Shown here one piece after another: positions 15,683-24,784 of a stretch of 64,000 nucleotides of DNA; the stretch's first letter is position 1; each line of letters opens with the position of its first letter. The translations under genes and the position numbers were made by a program. The stretch is from RYN-230 sp963723595 (GTDB lineage Bacteria; Actinomycetota; Actinomycetes; Streptosporangiales; Streptosporangiaceae). Where the stretch lies: positions 868,001 through 932,000 of the forward strand of contig CAVRRQ010000002.1 in assembly GCA_963723595.1 (NCBI GenBank), given 5' to 3'. Under the pieces are notes generated by a model. That model made no database searches, had not been told where the DNA came from, and worked only from the letters and a program-made list of their open reading frames with translations.

Positions 15683-16957
15683 TCAGGCCCCGAGCGGCAC
15701 GGCGGGCCAGTCGAGCATCCGCGCGCCGATGACGGCCACCCGCAGCGCGAGCCCCTGCGCCGGGTCGGCCGGGTCGCGGCCGGTCAGTTCCCTGACCCGG
15801 GCCAGCCGGTAGGTCACCGCGCGGACGGACAGGTGCAGGCGCCGGGCGGCCTCGGCCGCCACACCGCCGCATGCGTAGTACTCATCCAGCGTGGCCAGCA
15901 ACGGCCCGGCCCCGCCCCGGGCCTGTGTCAGCGGCGTGAGCAGGGCGCCGACCAGATCGGTGATGGCGGTCCGGTCCCGCAGGATGACCTGGTAGATCAG
16001 CAGGTCGGAAGCGTCCACCACCGGGTCGGGCAGGCCGAGGCGGGTCGCCACGTCGAGCGCGTCGCCCGCCTCGTCGTAGGACCGCCGGACCCCGCCCGGT
16101 CCCGGGTAGGCCCGACCGAACGCGACCCGCCACGGCCGCGGCTCGTCCGCGAGCGGGTCCGGGTGACCGCGGGCGAGGGCCCGGGCCAGCGCCACGGCCA
16201 CCCGGCTGGCCTCGCCGCCGTCACTCACCCCGGTCACCGCGACGAGCCGTCCGCCCCGGGTGATAGTCAGCGACGGTGACGGGGCGGCCGCCTCGGCGAC
16301 CAGCCGGTCGGTGTCCTTGCCCAGCGGCCTGGTGGCCCGGACCCCGGCCGCGTACTCGGCCAGCACGACCAGATGCGGCCCGGCCAGCCGCAGCCCGAGC
16401 CGTTCGCCACGGACCAGCAGATCAGCGGCGTCGCGGCCGGAGAGCAGGTCGTCGACGAACTCCAGCCGTTCCGCCTCCTCCCGGCGGGCGATGGACAGGT
16501 GGGCCCGTTCGAAGCCCTCGGCCGCGGCCGCCACCGCATCGTCGGCGGCCCGCAGCACGCCGAGCCCGGCCGCCCGCAGATCGGCCAGGCCGGCCAGTTC
16601 CCGCCACAGCCGCCACGTCGCGGACAGGTAGAGGTTGACCAGGCCGCGCAGGGCCACCCCGCTCTCCGCGGCCCGCTCCCCGGCCCGGCCGTACTGGGCG
16701 AGTTCCACGGTGGCCAGGCGCCGGCCGGTGCGGGCCGCATCCGCGGCGGCGGGCAGGTAGCCGGCGAGCAGATCCGGGCGCACCCCACCTGCCTCCCGGC
16801 TCGCCGCGCGGGCGATCGCATCCAGGTTGACCGCTTCAGGAGCCCCGCCAGTTCCAGCCACCCCGGTAGCCCCGCTGGTCCCGATAGCCTCCGCAGCCTG
16901 GCCTGTGCCGGTGGGTTCAGCCGTCACGTCGCCTTCGCCCGTCTCGCGCCGGCTCAT
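15683..16957 (-). CDS. PucR-family transcriptional regulator
   Basis: A regulator of 424 aa. The N-terminal half is an alpha-helical region (DLLAGYLPAAADAARTGRRLATVEL and ALRGLVNLYLSATWRLW). The middle is a GGDEF-like/CdaR domain with RVAFGRAYPGPGGVRRSYDEAGDAL. The C-terminal PucR helix-turn-helix reads LLATLDEYYACGGVAAEAARRL, then LHLSVRAVTYRLARVRELTG. PucR-type proteins control purine, amino-acid or secondary-metabolism genes; no target is evident here because both neighbours are unrelated. The N-terminal 40 residues are low-complexity, so a start further in (for example GTG at codon 11) is possible. Confidence 0.85.
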   Translation of the reverse strand: MSRRETGEGDVTAEPTGTGQAAEAIGTSGATGVAGTGGAPEAVNLDAIARAASREAGGVRPDLLAGYLPAAADAARTGRRLATVELAQYGRAGERAAESGVALRGLVNLYLSATWRLWRELAGLADLRAAGLGVLRAADDAVAAAAEGFERAHLSIARREEAERLEFVDDLLSGRDAADLLVRGERLGLRLAGPHLVVLAEYAAGVRATRPLGKDTDRLVAEAAAPSPSLTITRGGRLVAVTGVSDGGEASRVAVALARALARGHPDPLADEPRPWRVAFGRAYPGPGGVRRSYDEAGDALDVATRLGLPDPVVDASDLLIYQVILRDRTAITDLVGALLTPLTQARGGAGPLLATLDEYYACGGVAAEAARRLHLSVRAVTYRLARVRELTGRDPADPAQGLALRVAVIGARMLDWPAVPLGA

Positions 16958-17111
16958 CCGTCAGCCCTTCAGCTCCTCCGAAGTTGCCGGAAGCAGGCAA
17001 CTTAGCGGGCACGATCTTAGCCGGTTACGCCCGATGACGTCGTGTCTACGGCAATGGATAGTAGTCCCAGGTGGCTGGCAAGACGGACGCCAGCGCTACG
17101 AGGAGACCGCA

Positions 17112-18485
17112 GTGACCATGACCCGCCCGCCTTCTGCCGGGCCCGCCCGGCAGCCGCTGAACCCCGGATACTTCTCGCGTCCCGGCCGCGGGGGAGGTTT
17201 CCGCGTCGCGGGGATACCCGTCACGCTGACCCCCGGCGCCTCTCTGCTCGGCGTGCTGGCGGCCGGATTCGGCGCCCTCACCCTGCCCGCGCTCGACCCG
17301 GGCCGGTCCCTGGCCGGCTACCTGGCCGCGGCCGCCGCGGTGGCCGTGGTCCTGCTGGCCAGCATGGTGGGGCATGAGCTGGCGCACTCGGTCATGGCCC
17401 GGCGCTACGGCCTCAGCGTGCCGGTCACCGTGGGCCTGTTCGGGGGGGTGTGGCACGGCCGCGACCGGCGGCCCGGATCGACCGCGGAGCAGGAACTGCC
17501 CAGCCCCCGCGCCCAGGGCCAGGTCGCCGCGGCCGGCCCGCTGGCCAGCCTGCTGCTGGGCCTGGGCAGCGTGGCCGCCGCCGTCGCGGCGTCGGTACTC
17601 GGCGCCGGCCTGCTGGTCGTCGCCGTGGCCGCGGCAGCGGCCTGGGTCAACGGCCTGCTGGCCGTGGCCAACCTGGTTCCGGGGGCGGGACTGGATGGCG
17701 GGCGGATCGTCCGAGCGCTCGCGTGGGCGCGCTCGGGCGATCCCACCCGCGCAGGTCTCATCGCGGCCCGCTTCGGCCAGGTCAGCGGCGCGATCCTGGC
17801 CGCCGCCGGGGTGACCGCGCTGGCGCTGGGTCACCTGACCGGCCTCTGGTTCGGGCTGGTGGGCCTGCTCATGGTCGGGGCCTCCCGGGCGGAAGCCAGC
17901 CAGGTACGCCCCTCAGCGGCGCTGGCCGGGGTGCGGGTCCGCGACATCCTCCCGCCGGACGGCGGGCTCGGCCCCACCGCCCGCGGCTGGCAGACGGTGC
18001 AGGACTTCCTGGACGGGGACTCCCTAGGCCAGGACTCCCTGGCCGGGGACTCCCTAGGCCGGGACTCCCTAGGCCGGGACTCCCCCGGCCGGGACGGCGG
18101 GGACCGGCTGGCCCGCCACAACGCGACCGCGTACCCGGTGCGGGACTTCGACGGGCAGCTGTCCGGCCTGGTGACGCGGACCCAGCTGATGACCGTGCCG
18201 GGGAACCGCCGTGGCGGCACCCGCCTGTCGCAGGTCGCCACCCCCGTCGCCTACCTGACGTTCACCACGCTGGATGAGCCCCTGACCGACCTGCGGGCCC
18301 GGCTCGCCCATGGTGAGCGGAGCCGCCCGGACAGCCCGGCCGCCCTGCACATCCCCGCCCACGCCCTGGTGCTCGGGCCCAGCGGCGAGCTGACTGGCCT
18401 GCTCACCCCCGCCGACCTCGCCCAGGCGGTCCAGTTCGGCGCGCTGCGGGCGGCCACCGCCGGAGCCGGACCCGGGCCGCACTGA
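17112..18485 (+). CDS. Site-2 protease (M50) membrane metalloprotease with a CBS-like C-terminal region
   Basis: A protein of 457 aa. The N-terminal half is a polytopic M50 protease: the zinc motif HELAH lies in ASMVGHELAHSVMARRYG and the third ligand in NLVPGAGLDGGRI, with four to six membrane helices. The C-terminal half resembles a CBS pair (VRVRDILPP... and ...LTGLLTPADLAQAV). It is interrupted by a tandem DSLGR-type pentapeptide repeat encoded by 15-bp DNA repeats. It likely performs intramembrane cleavage of a membrane-anchored regulator, such as an anti-sigma factor. Starts GTG 17112 and ATG 17118 are both possible; the GAGGAG at 17099-17104 favours GTG. It lies just upstream of terC on the same strand. 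Confidence 0.88.
   Translation: MTMTRPPSAGPARQPLNPGYFSRPGRGGGFRVAGIPVTLTPGASLLGVLAAGFGALTLPALDPGRSLAGYLAAAAAVAVVLLASMVGHELAHSVMARRYGLSVPVTVGLFGGVWHGRDRRPGSTAEQELPSPRAQGQVAAAGPLASLLLGLGSVAAAVAASVLGAGLLVVAVAAAAAWVNGLLAVANLVPGAGLDGGRIVRALAWARSGDPTRAGLIAARFGQVSGAILAAAGVTALALGHLTGLWFGLVGLLMVGASRAEASQVRPSAALAGVRVRDILPPDGGLGPTARGWQTVQDFLDGDSLGQDSLAGDSLGRDSLGRDSPGRDGGDRLARHNATAYPVRDFDGQLSGLVTRTQLMTVPGNRRGGTRLSQVATPVAYLTFTTLDEPLTDLRARLAHGERSRPDSPAALHIPAHALVLGPSGELTGLLTPADLAQAVQFGALRAATAGAGPGPH
18016..18090 (+). repeat. Five 15-bp in-frame tandem repeats inside the site-2 protease gene
   Basis: The unit gggactccctaggcc is repeated five times (18016, 18031, 18046, 18061, 18076), with variants in units 2 and 5. 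It encodes a DSLGR/QDSLA-like pentapeptide ladder between the two CBS-like halves. Unit length is a multiple of three, so copy number can vary without frameshift. Confidence 0.9.
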
Positions 18486-18506
18486 CCCCGAACGAGAGGA
18501 TCCCCC

Positions 18507-19538
18507 GTGCTGCACGACGCCTTCCATGTGCCCCTGTGGCTATGGGGTGTCGCGCTCGCGGTCGTCCTCGCGGTCGCCGCAGCGGATGTGCTGCTCGCCT
18601 CGCGCAGCCGTGGCCATGAGCCAGGGCTGCGCGAGGCGGCGTTGTGCACCGCCGGGGTCGTCACCCTGGGTGCGCTGTTCGGACTGGCCCTCGCGGGCGT
18701 AGCCGGGCCGAAGGCGTCGGGCCAGTTCTACGCGGGCTGGCTGACCGAGTACAGCCTCTCGCTGGACAACCTGTTCGTGTTCGTCCTGCTGATCGGCCGG
18801 TCCGGGGTGGCGGGCCGGCTGCGCAGCCGGGTGCTCCTGGCCGGGATCGGCCTGGCCCTGCTGCTGCGGGCCGTGTTCATCGCGGCGGGGGCGGCCGCGC
18901 TGAACCGCTTCGATTGGGTCCTGTACATCTTCGGCGCGATCCTGCTCGTCACCGCGGTGCGGATGGCCGCTGGCCGTGGCGGCCCGCCGGACCCGGCGAG
19001 CGCGGCGCCCAGCCTGCCGGGGCCGGGGAAGCTGCGCCGCGGGATAGCGGGCCGCCTCAAGAGCCACCGTCACGGCGCGCTGCTGGCCCTGATCGCCGCG
19101 ATCGCCGGCGCCGACGTGGTGTTCGCGATGGATTCCATTCCCGCGGTGTTCGGCCTGACCCGCGATCCGTACCTCGTGCTGGCGGCCAACGTGTTCGCCC
19201 TGCTCGGCCTGCGTCACCTGTACTTCCTGATCGGCGGGCTGCTGGACCGGCTGGTGCACCTGACAGCGGGACTGTCGGCGATCCTCGCGTTCATCGGGGT
19301 GAAGCTGATCGCCGAGGCGCTCTACGATTCCGGGGTGCACGAGGTCGGGCCCGTGCCGGTGCCGCACGTCAATACCTGGGTATCCCTGGGCGTCATCGGC
19401 GGCGTGCTGGCCGTGGTCACGGTGACCAGCCTGCTGGCCACCCGGCAACGGGACGGCCGGGAGGTCAGCCCTTCCCGGTCAGGGCACCCAGCTGAGCAGC
19501 CACTTCGTCCGGCGCGACCTTCCGGGTCTCACCAGTAG
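18507..19538 (+). CDS. terC: TerC-family integral membrane protein
   Basis: A protein of 343 aa with seven to nine hydrophobic helices. The TerC hallmarks are the intramembrane acidic motifs EYSLSLDNLFVFVLL (helix 3) and AGADVVFAMDSIPAVFGL (central), plus FALLGLRHLYFLIGG. TerC proteins are linked to tellurite resistance and to Mn(II) handling or metalation of exoenzymes at the membrane; the substrate here is not determined. GTG 18507 follows gagagga. The C-terminal 25 residues (SPSRSGHPAEQPLRPARP) are soluble and overlap, on the opposite strand, the last 74 bases of proS. Confidence 0.92.
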   Translation: MLHDAFHVPLWLWGVALAVVLAVAAADVLLASRSRGHEPGLREAALCTAGVVTLGALFGLALAGVAGPKASGQFYAGWLTEYSLSLDNLFVFVLLIGRSGVAGRLRSRVLLAGIGLALLLRAVFIAAGAAALNRFDWVLYIFGAILLVTAVRMAAGRGGPPDPASAAPSLPGPGKLRRGIAGRLKSHRHGALLALIAAIAGADVVFAMDSIPAVFGLTRDPYLVLAANVFALLGLRHLYFLIGGLLDRLVHLTAGLSAILAFIGVKLIAEALYDSGVHEVGPVPVPHVNTWVSLGVIGGVLAVVTVTSLLATRQRDGREVSPSRSGHPAEQPLRPARPSGSHQ

Positions 19539-21168
19539 CCCGCTCGGTCAGCTCTACGAGGCCCTCGGCCAGCCCCCGCTTGCCCACGGTGACCCGGTAC
19601 GGGATACCGGTCAGCTCCGCATCGCGGAACTTCACCCCGGCTCGCTCGGCCCGGTCGTCGATGATCACCTCGAACCCGGCCGCGCCCAGCTGGTCGTAGA
19701 GGGCCGCACCGGCCTTGGCCACCTCAGCGTCTTCGGACTGGGCGACGGTCACCACCACGGTGAACGGGGCCACATTCAGCGGCCAGACGATGCCGCGCTC
19801 GTCGTGGTGGCATTCGATGATGGCGGCCATCGCGCGTTCCACCCCGATCCCGTAGCTCCCCATGATCAGCGGGACGGCCTTGCCGTCCGGGCCGAGCACG
19901 GTCGCGCCGAAGACCCTGGAGTACCGCTCCCCCAGTTTGAAGATGTGCCCGACCTCGATGGCCTCGATGAGCTCCAGCGGTTCCCCGCACTGCGGGCAGG
20001 CCTCGCCCGCGGTCACCTCGCGCAGGTCGGCCCACTGGCCCACGGCGATGTCCCGGGCCACCTCCACACCCCGCAGGTGCATGTCGTCGACGTTGGCTCC
20101 GGTGACCATGTCGCGCCGGCCGTCCAGGGCACGGTCCGCGATGATCGGGAGACCGCTGACCCCGACTGCGCCCAGGCTGCCGGGCAGCGCGCCGAGGGCC
20201 TCCCTGATCTCCTCCGGCTGGGCGGGGCGGACCGCGGCCGCGCCGGTGGCGTCGATCAGCTTCTGCTCGTTCAGCGCGTGATCGCCGCGCATCAGCACCA
20301 GCGTGAGCTGGCCGTCCAGTACGTAGACGAGCGTCTTGATCTGCCGCGTCGCGGGTGCGTCGTACCCGGTGGCCAGGTCCTCGATGGTCCGCACGCCCGG
20401 GGTATCGAACCGCTCCGAGGTGTCCGGTCCGGGACCGTCGGCCAGGTCGGCCAGCCGGGACGTGGCCTTCTCGATGTTGGCCGCGTACTTGCAGGCCGGG
20501 CAGTACACGACCAGGTCCTCACCGGAAGGCGAAGGGCACATGAACTCGGTGGAGTCACTGCCGCCCATGGTTCCGCTGGAGGCTTCGACCGGGATGGCCG
20601 GGATCCCGAGCCGTTCGAAGATGCGCAGGTAGGCGCCGTAGTGCCGGTCGAAAGCGGCGTCCAGCCCGACCCGGTCCAGGTCGAACGTGTAAGAGTCCTT
20701 CATCGTGAACTCGCGGGTGCGGATCAGCCCGGCCCGGGGCCGCGGCTCGTCCCGGAACTTGGTCTGGAACTGGTACCAGGCCTGGGGCAGCTGCTTGTGC
20801 GAGTTCAGCTCGGTGGCCAGGACCGCGAAGATCTCCTCGTGTGTCATGGCCAGCGCGAGCCGGGCGCCCTTCCGGTCGGTGAGCCGGAACATCTCCTCGC
20901 CCATGATTTCCCAGCGCCCGCTCCGCTGCCAGATCTCGGCCGGGTGCATATCGGGCAGCAGGACCTCCTGCGCCCCGATCCCGTTCATCTCCTGCCGGAT
21001 AATCTCGATGACCTTGGACCGGACCCGCACGGCCAGCGGCAGCAGCGAGTAGTGCCCGGCCATCAGCTGGCGGATGTAACCACCGCGCAGCAGCAGCCGG
21101 TGACTCGGCGCTCCCGCGTCCGCCGGGTCCTCCCGCAGGGTGGGGATGAACATCTGTGACCAGTGCAT
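19465..21168 (-). CDS. proS: Prolyl-tRNA synthetase, bacterial (ProS1) type
   Basis: A class II aminoacyl-tRNA synthetase of 567 aa. It starts MHWSQMFIPTLREDPADA, with the motif 2 region FQTKFRDEPRPRAGLIRTREFTMKDSYTF. The insertion (editing) domain typical of bacterial ProRS is present (LGAVGVSGLPIIADRAL, then GANVDDMHLRGVEVARD). Motif 3 is GSYGIGVERAMAAIIE and an anticodon-binding domain follows. It charges tRNA-Pro. ATG 21168 is the family start; upstream codons to 21315 lack similarity. A 5' leader with three near-identical 13-15-bp repeats precedes it. Its 3' end overlaps convergent terC by 74 bp. Confidence 0.97.
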   Translation of the reverse strand: MHWSQMFIPTLREDPADAGAPSHRLLLRGGYIRQLMAGHYSLLPLAVRVRSKVIEIIRQEMNGIGAQEVLLPDMHPAEIWQRSGRWEIMGEEMFRLTDRKGARLALAMTHEEIFAVLATELNSHKQLPQAWYQFQTKFRDEPRPRAGLIRTREFTMKDSYTFDLDRVGLDAAFDRHYGAYLRIFERLGIPAIPVEASSGTMGGSDSTEFMCPSPSGEDLVVYCPACKYAANIEKATSRLADLADGPGPDTSERFDTPGVRTIEDLATGYDAPATRQIKTLVYVLDGQLTLVLMRGDHALNEQKLIDATGAAAVRPAQPEEIREALGALPGSLGAVGVSGLPIIADRALDGRRDMVTGANVDDMHLRGVEVARDIAVGQWADLREVTAGEACPQCGEPLELIEAIEVGHIFKLGERYSRVFGATVLGPDGKAVPLIMGSYGIGVERAMAAIIECHHDERGIVWPLNVAPFTVVVTVAQSEDAEVAKAGAALYDQLGAAGFEVIIDDRAERAGVKFRDAELTGIPYRVTVGKRGLAEGLVELTERATGETRKVAPDEVAAQLGALTGKG

Positions 21169-21195
21169 GCGCGGGAAACTCTCCGTGTGGAACGC

Positions 21196-21238
21196 CAGTG
21201 GCTGAAAGGACAGTGGTGAAGGACAGTGGTTGAAAGAA
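21196..21238 (-). repeat. Three short tandem repeats in the proS leader
   Basis: On the plus strand the units are cagtggctgaaagga, cagtggtgaagga and cagtggttgaaagaa, lying between proS and the upstream MFS gene. They would be in the proS 5' leader. The role is unknown; no T-box features are seen. Confidence 0.6.
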
Positions 21239-21253
21239 CACTGGGTTAGAAGC

Positions 21254-22792
21254 TTAGTGGGAGTCCGCCCGTGGGGCGGCGCGCACGCGCAGCCCCGGCT
21301 CCAGCGGCGGGGCACCGACTGCGCAGTTCGTCAGGCACTCGGGTTCGGCCACCTGCTCCCCGGACTGTGACCGGAGCACGTTGTTGTTGACCAGGATCGC
21401 CGATCCCGCCGCGGCCAGGACCAGCAGGCCCGAGCAGATGATCATGGCCTCGTGGAACCCGTGGTTCAGCAGCGGGATCGAGTACAGCGCAGCGCCGGTG
21501 AGCCCGACCACGGCAGGCAGGCCCGCCACGGACAGCAGCCCCGCCGCCCGCGCCGTAGCGTTGTTGACCCCGCTCGCCACCCCCGCGTGCCGCACATCGG
21601 CGCTGGCCAGCACGGTGGCGGTGAGCGGGGCCACGGTCATGGACAGGCCGATCCCGAACAGCAGTACGGCAGGCAGCACGTCGGCCACGTACGACGTATC
21701 CGGCCCGATCCGGGTGAGCAGTGCCAGCCCGGCCGCCGCGACCAGCAGCCCGCCGGTCATCAGCCAGCGCGGCCCGAACCGCTGGGCCAGTGCCCCCGCC
21801 CGCGACGACAGCAGCAGCAGGGCCGCCGTGGAGGGCAGCAACGAAATCCCGGCCTGCAGGGGCGTGAAGCCCGCGACCACCTGGAGGTCGAGCACCAGCA
21901 GGAAGAACACCGCCCCCATAGCCCCGTACACGATGAACGTGATCACGTTGATGGCGGTGAACTGACGGGACCCGAAGATTCCCAGGGGCAGCATCGGCGG
22001 GACCCGCTCGGGGTGCCGGCCACGCCGCCGTTCCAGGACGACGAACGCGGCCCCGGCGGCGAGGCCCGCCAGGGCCGGCACCAGGGACTCGGGCAGGGAG
22101 GCCGAGGGTGCCTCGATCAGGGCGTCGGTGATGCCGGCCAGCGCCAGGGCGGCGAGCACCGCGCCGGCGATGTCGAAGCGGCCCTGGGCGGTGGGATCCC
22201 GGCTCTCCGGGACGTGCCGGATGGTCACGGCGAGCACGGCCACGGCGAGCGGCAGGTTGAGCAGGAAGATCCAGCGCCAGCCGATCGAGCCCACGATCCA
22301 GCCGCCGAGGAACGGGCCGATCGCCCCGGCCACGCCGCCCAGCCCGGACCAGGCGCCGATGGCCCGCGGCCGGTCATCGGCCGCGAACGTGGACTGGATG
22401 ATGGCCAGCGAGCCGGGGGTCAGCAGCGCCCCGCCGATGCCCTGCAGCGCGCGGGCCGCGATCAGCACCCCGATGCCCGGGGCCACACCGCACAGGGCCG
22501 ACGAGAGCGCGAACCAGGTCACGCCGATGAGGAACACGCGGCGGCGGCCGAACCGGTCACCGAGCGCCCCGCCCAGCAGGATCAGCCCGGCCAGGGTGAG
22601 CGTGTAGGCGGTCACCACCCACTGCAGGCCGGCCAGGGAAGTGTGCAGTTCCCGGCCGATCGTCGGCAGGGCCACGTTGACCACCGTCGCGTCGAGCATG
22701 GCCATGCTCGACCCGAGGACCGTGGCCGCGACGATCCACCGTCCGCGCGGCTGCCCGAACCGGATCTGCCCGGGGGTGGTCACAGTAGCCAT
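21254..22792 (-). CDS. MFS drug transporter, DHA2 (EmrB/QacA) family
   Basis: A 512-aa transporter with about 14 predicted membrane helices, the DHA2 size. Seen motifs are LGSSMAMLDATVVNVALPTIG in helix 1, WVVTAYTLTLAGLILLGGALGDRFGRRRVFL (motif A, with RFGRR in the first loop) and ALQGIGGALLTPGSLAII (motif C-like region). It should export drugs or toxic metabolites using the proton gradient. It runs in the same direction as proS, with 86 bp between stop and proS start, so partial readthrough is possible. The last 35 residues are soluble and cysteine-containing. Confidence 0.92.
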   Translation of the reverse strand: MATVTTPGQIRFGQPRGRWIVAATVLGSSMAMLDATVVNVALPTIGRELHTSLAGLQWVVTAYTLTLAGLILLGGALGDRFGRRRVFLIGVTWFALSSALCGVAPGIGVLIAARALQGIGGALLTPGSLAIIQSTFAADDRPRAIGAWSGLGGVAGAIGPFLGGWIVGSIGWRWIFLLNLPLAVAVLAVTIRHVPESRDPTAQGRFDIAGAVLAALALAGITDALIEAPSASLPESLVPALAGLAAGAAFVVLERRRGRHPERVPPMLPLGIFGSRQFTAINVITFIVYGAMGAVFFLLVLDLQVVAGFTPLQAGISLLPSTAALLLLSSRAGALAQRFGPRWLMTGGLLVAAAGLALLTRIGPDTSYVADVLPAVLLFGIGLSMTVAPLTATVLASADVRHAGVASGVNNATARAAGLLSVAGLPAVVGLTGAALYSIPLLNHGFHEAMIICSGLLVLAAAGSAILVNNNVLRSQSGEQVAEPECLTNCAVGAPPLEPGLRVRAAPRADSH

Positions 22793-22850
22793 TACCTGAT
22801 GTTCTCATCCAGAAGGACCGGACGTCACCGCGTGGCCCAGGCCGGGTGGT

Positions 22851-23423
22851 TCAGTCTGAGACGCCGCACATGCCGAGCAGCTTGCGCACGGTGGCGAGGT
22901 TGCGGGCCGTGCCCGCGCCCTGCTTCGAGAGCGGCCGGGCCGCCCGGGTCAGCAGCGTAGCCAGTTCGCTGCGCCCGAAACCGTCCGGCGTGTGCAGGAA
23001 CAGGGCCCGCCCGACGTACCGGGCCGTATCCCGGCTCCCCTTCTGGGCCACCGTGTCCTGCGCCCCGGCCACGCTGGCGATCATCTCCGGCACCGGCTCC
23101 GCGGGCAGGAACACCACGTGCACGGCTCTGAGGTTCGGCTCGCCGGAGTACGGGTTGTCCCGCGCGACCTGCGCTAGTTCCGCAGCGGACAGCACGATGA
23201 CCCCGCACCGTACCCCGGTCCGTTCCCCGATGGCGTCTTCCAGCTCGGCGGCCAGCTTCACGGTGTCCGTCTCGCTGGTGCTGAAGACCACGTTCCCGCT
23301 CTGGATGTACGTGGCGACATCCTCATGGCCGAGCGAGGCCACCACCTCGCGCAAGTCGGCCATCGCGACCTTGTTGTGCCCGCCCAGGTTGATCCCGCGC
23401 AGCAATGCGACGTGTGTCACCAC
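22851..23423 (-). CDS. DUF1697 family protein
   Basis: A protein of 190 aa with the exact DUF1697 opening: HVALLRGINLGGHNKVAMADLREVV, then YIQSGNVVFST, the middle KLAAELEDAIGERTGVRCGVIVLSAAEL and the C-terminal RNLATVRKLLGM. This two-domain alpha/beta family is widespread in actinobacteria and firmicutes and has no proven function. No signal or membrane segment is seen. It diverges from the NUDIX gene with only about 70 bp between starts. Confidence 0.92.
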   Translation of the reverse strand: MVTHVALLRGINLGGHNKVAMADLREVVASLGHEDVATYIQSGNVVFSTSETDTVKLAAELEDAIGERTGVRCGVIVLSAAELAQVARDNPYSGEPNLRAVHVVFLPAEPVPEMIASVAGAQDTVAQKGSRDTARYVGRALFLHTPDGFGRSELATLLTRAARPLSKQGAGTARNLATVRKLLGMCGVSD

Positions 23424-23479
23424 GCCACCAGCCTAACTAGCCGGCCACCTGCCCGAATGGTGCAACACCGGACCGGACC

Positions 23480-23485
23480 TAGAAT
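23480..23485 (+). promoter_or_regulatory. -10 element of a leaderless transcript
   Basis: TAGAAT ends 7 bases before GTG 23493, which makes transcription start at or next to the start codon of the NUDIX gene. No ribosome-binding site precedes the GTG. Confidence 0.55.
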
Positions 23486-23492
23486 GCACGGC

Positions 23493-23981
23493 GTGGCTGA
23501 CCCCGATACGGCACAGGACGCACGGCTGCCGCAGCGGCACGCGGGCCGGGTGATCCTGCTCGACCCCGGCGACCGGGTGCTGCTGATGCGGTACGACGAC
23601 CCGCTGCCCAATGGCCGCCACTGGACCACGCCCGGTGGCGGGCTGAACCCGGGCGAAGACTACGCCACCGCCGCCGTCCGCGAACTGGCCGAGGAAACCG
23701 GGTGGACCGACATCCCGCTGGGCCGTGAGGTTCTCCAGCGCAGCCTGACCATGGAGCACGGCGGCCGCCTGGTGCACCAGTACGAGCGTCACTACCTGGC
23801 CCGCACCGACCACCCCGCACGGCCGCTGGGGGATGTGGCGCAGATGCACGCCGCCGACGGGATCAGCGCCTGGCGCTGGTGGACCCTGGCCGAGCTGGAC
23901 TCGACGGCGGAGGTCATCTGGCCCGCGGAGCTTGCGGACGTGATCCGGAAGGTCTTGGCTGAGGAACAGACCCCGAGCTGA
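23493..23981 (+). CDS. NUDIX hydrolase
   Basis: A compact NUDIX protein of about 162 aa. The Nudix box begins GGGLNPGEDYATAAVRELAEE and ends ETGW, a full match to G-x5-E-x7-R-E-U-x-E-E-x-G-U. Strand RVILLDPGDRVLLMRYDDP comes before it and LVHQYERHYLARTDHP after it. The fold removes nucleoside-diphosphate-linked moieties, for example damaged nucleotides; the substrate is not known. An ATG at 23484 is in frame, but it overlaps a TAGAAT -10 element, so GTG 23493 on a leaderless mRNA is more likely. Confidence 0.9.
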   Translation: MADPDTAQDARLPQRHAGRVILLDPGDRVLLMRYDDPLPNGRHWTTPGGGLNPGEDYATAAVRELAEETGWTDIPLGREVLQRSLTMEHGGRLVHQYERHYLARTDHPARPLGDVAQMHAADGISAWRWWTLAELDSTAEVIWPAELADVIRKVLAEEQTPS

Positions 23982-24016
23982 GCAGCCGCGGGGCGCCATC
24001 ACGGGGAGGCGGGCCG

Positions 24017-24721
24017 ATGGAGCCCATGCCAGAGGACTGGAACCGGGCCGTCGCGGTAGTCGCTCACCCGGATGACCTGGAGTACGGCGCGGCGGCCGCG
24101 GTGGCCCGGTGGACCAGCCAGGGCAAGGAGGTCGCGTACCTGCTCGCGACCCGCGGCGAGGCCGGCATCCAGGGCATGGCCCCGGACGCGGTCGGGCCGC
24201 TGCGCGAGGACGAGGAACTCCGCAGCGCCGCCATTGTCGGCGTGCATGAGGTGCGCTTCCTGGATCATCCCGACGGGCTGGTCGAGTACGGGCTGCCGCT
24301 GCGCCGCGACCTGGCCGCCGTGCTGCGTGAGCTGCGTCCCGACGTCGTCATCACCATGAACTTCGACCTGACCTGGGGCGACACCGGCATGGTCAACCAC
24401 GCCGACCACCGCGCGGTCGGGCTGGCCGTGCTGGACGCCGTCCGGGACGCGGCCAATCCCTGGGTCTTCACCGACGCCGGGGACGCCTGGGGCGGCGCCA
24501 GCGAGGTCTACGTGGCCGGCGTGGCGGATCCCACCCACTACGTGGACGTCACTGCCACCATCGGCGCGGGGGTCAACTCGCTGCGCGCGCACAAGGCCTA
24601 TCTCGACGGCCTGGGCCGTGACTTCGACCCGGACGAGTTCCTCCGGAACATGGCCGGCTACACGGGCATGGCGGCGGGCTGCGAGTACGCGGTGGGGCTG
24701 CGGCGGTACAGCACGGGCTGA
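24017..24721 (+). CDS. PIG-L family deacetylase
   Basis: A zinc-dependent N-acetylglucosaminyl deacetylase-fold protein of 234 aa. AHPDDLEYGAAA near residue 17 carries the metal ligands and catalytic aspartate. LATRGEAGIQG follows, and a conserved HADHRAVGLAVLDAV supplies the last histidine ligand. Members include MshB and Mca of mycothiol metabolism and many antibiotic-tailoring enzymes. This one is shorter than MshB and may act on a small LmbE-type substrate. The ribosome-binding site is ggggagg. Confidence 0.9.
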   Translation: MEPMPEDWNRAVAVVAHPDDLEYGAAAAVARWTSQGKEVAYLLATRGEAGIQGMAPDAVGPLREDEELRSAAIVGVHEVRFLDHPDGLVEYGLPLRRDLAAVLRELRPDVVITMNFDLTWGDTGMVNHADHRAVGLAVLDAVRDAANPWVFTDAGDAWGGASEVYVAGVADPTHYVDVTATIGAGVNSLRAHKAYLDGLGRDFDPDEFLRNMAGYTGMAAGCEYAVGLRRYSTG

Positions 24722-24784
24722 GGGTTGGGCCGCCCCGGGTTTAGTAGCTGGGGTACGGTGCCTAGCCGGACCCCGGGAGACAGC

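Noticed and set aside
21196..21238. Possible T-box leader of proS
   Set aside because: No T-box consensus, specifier loop or terminator/antiterminator pair; only short repeats.
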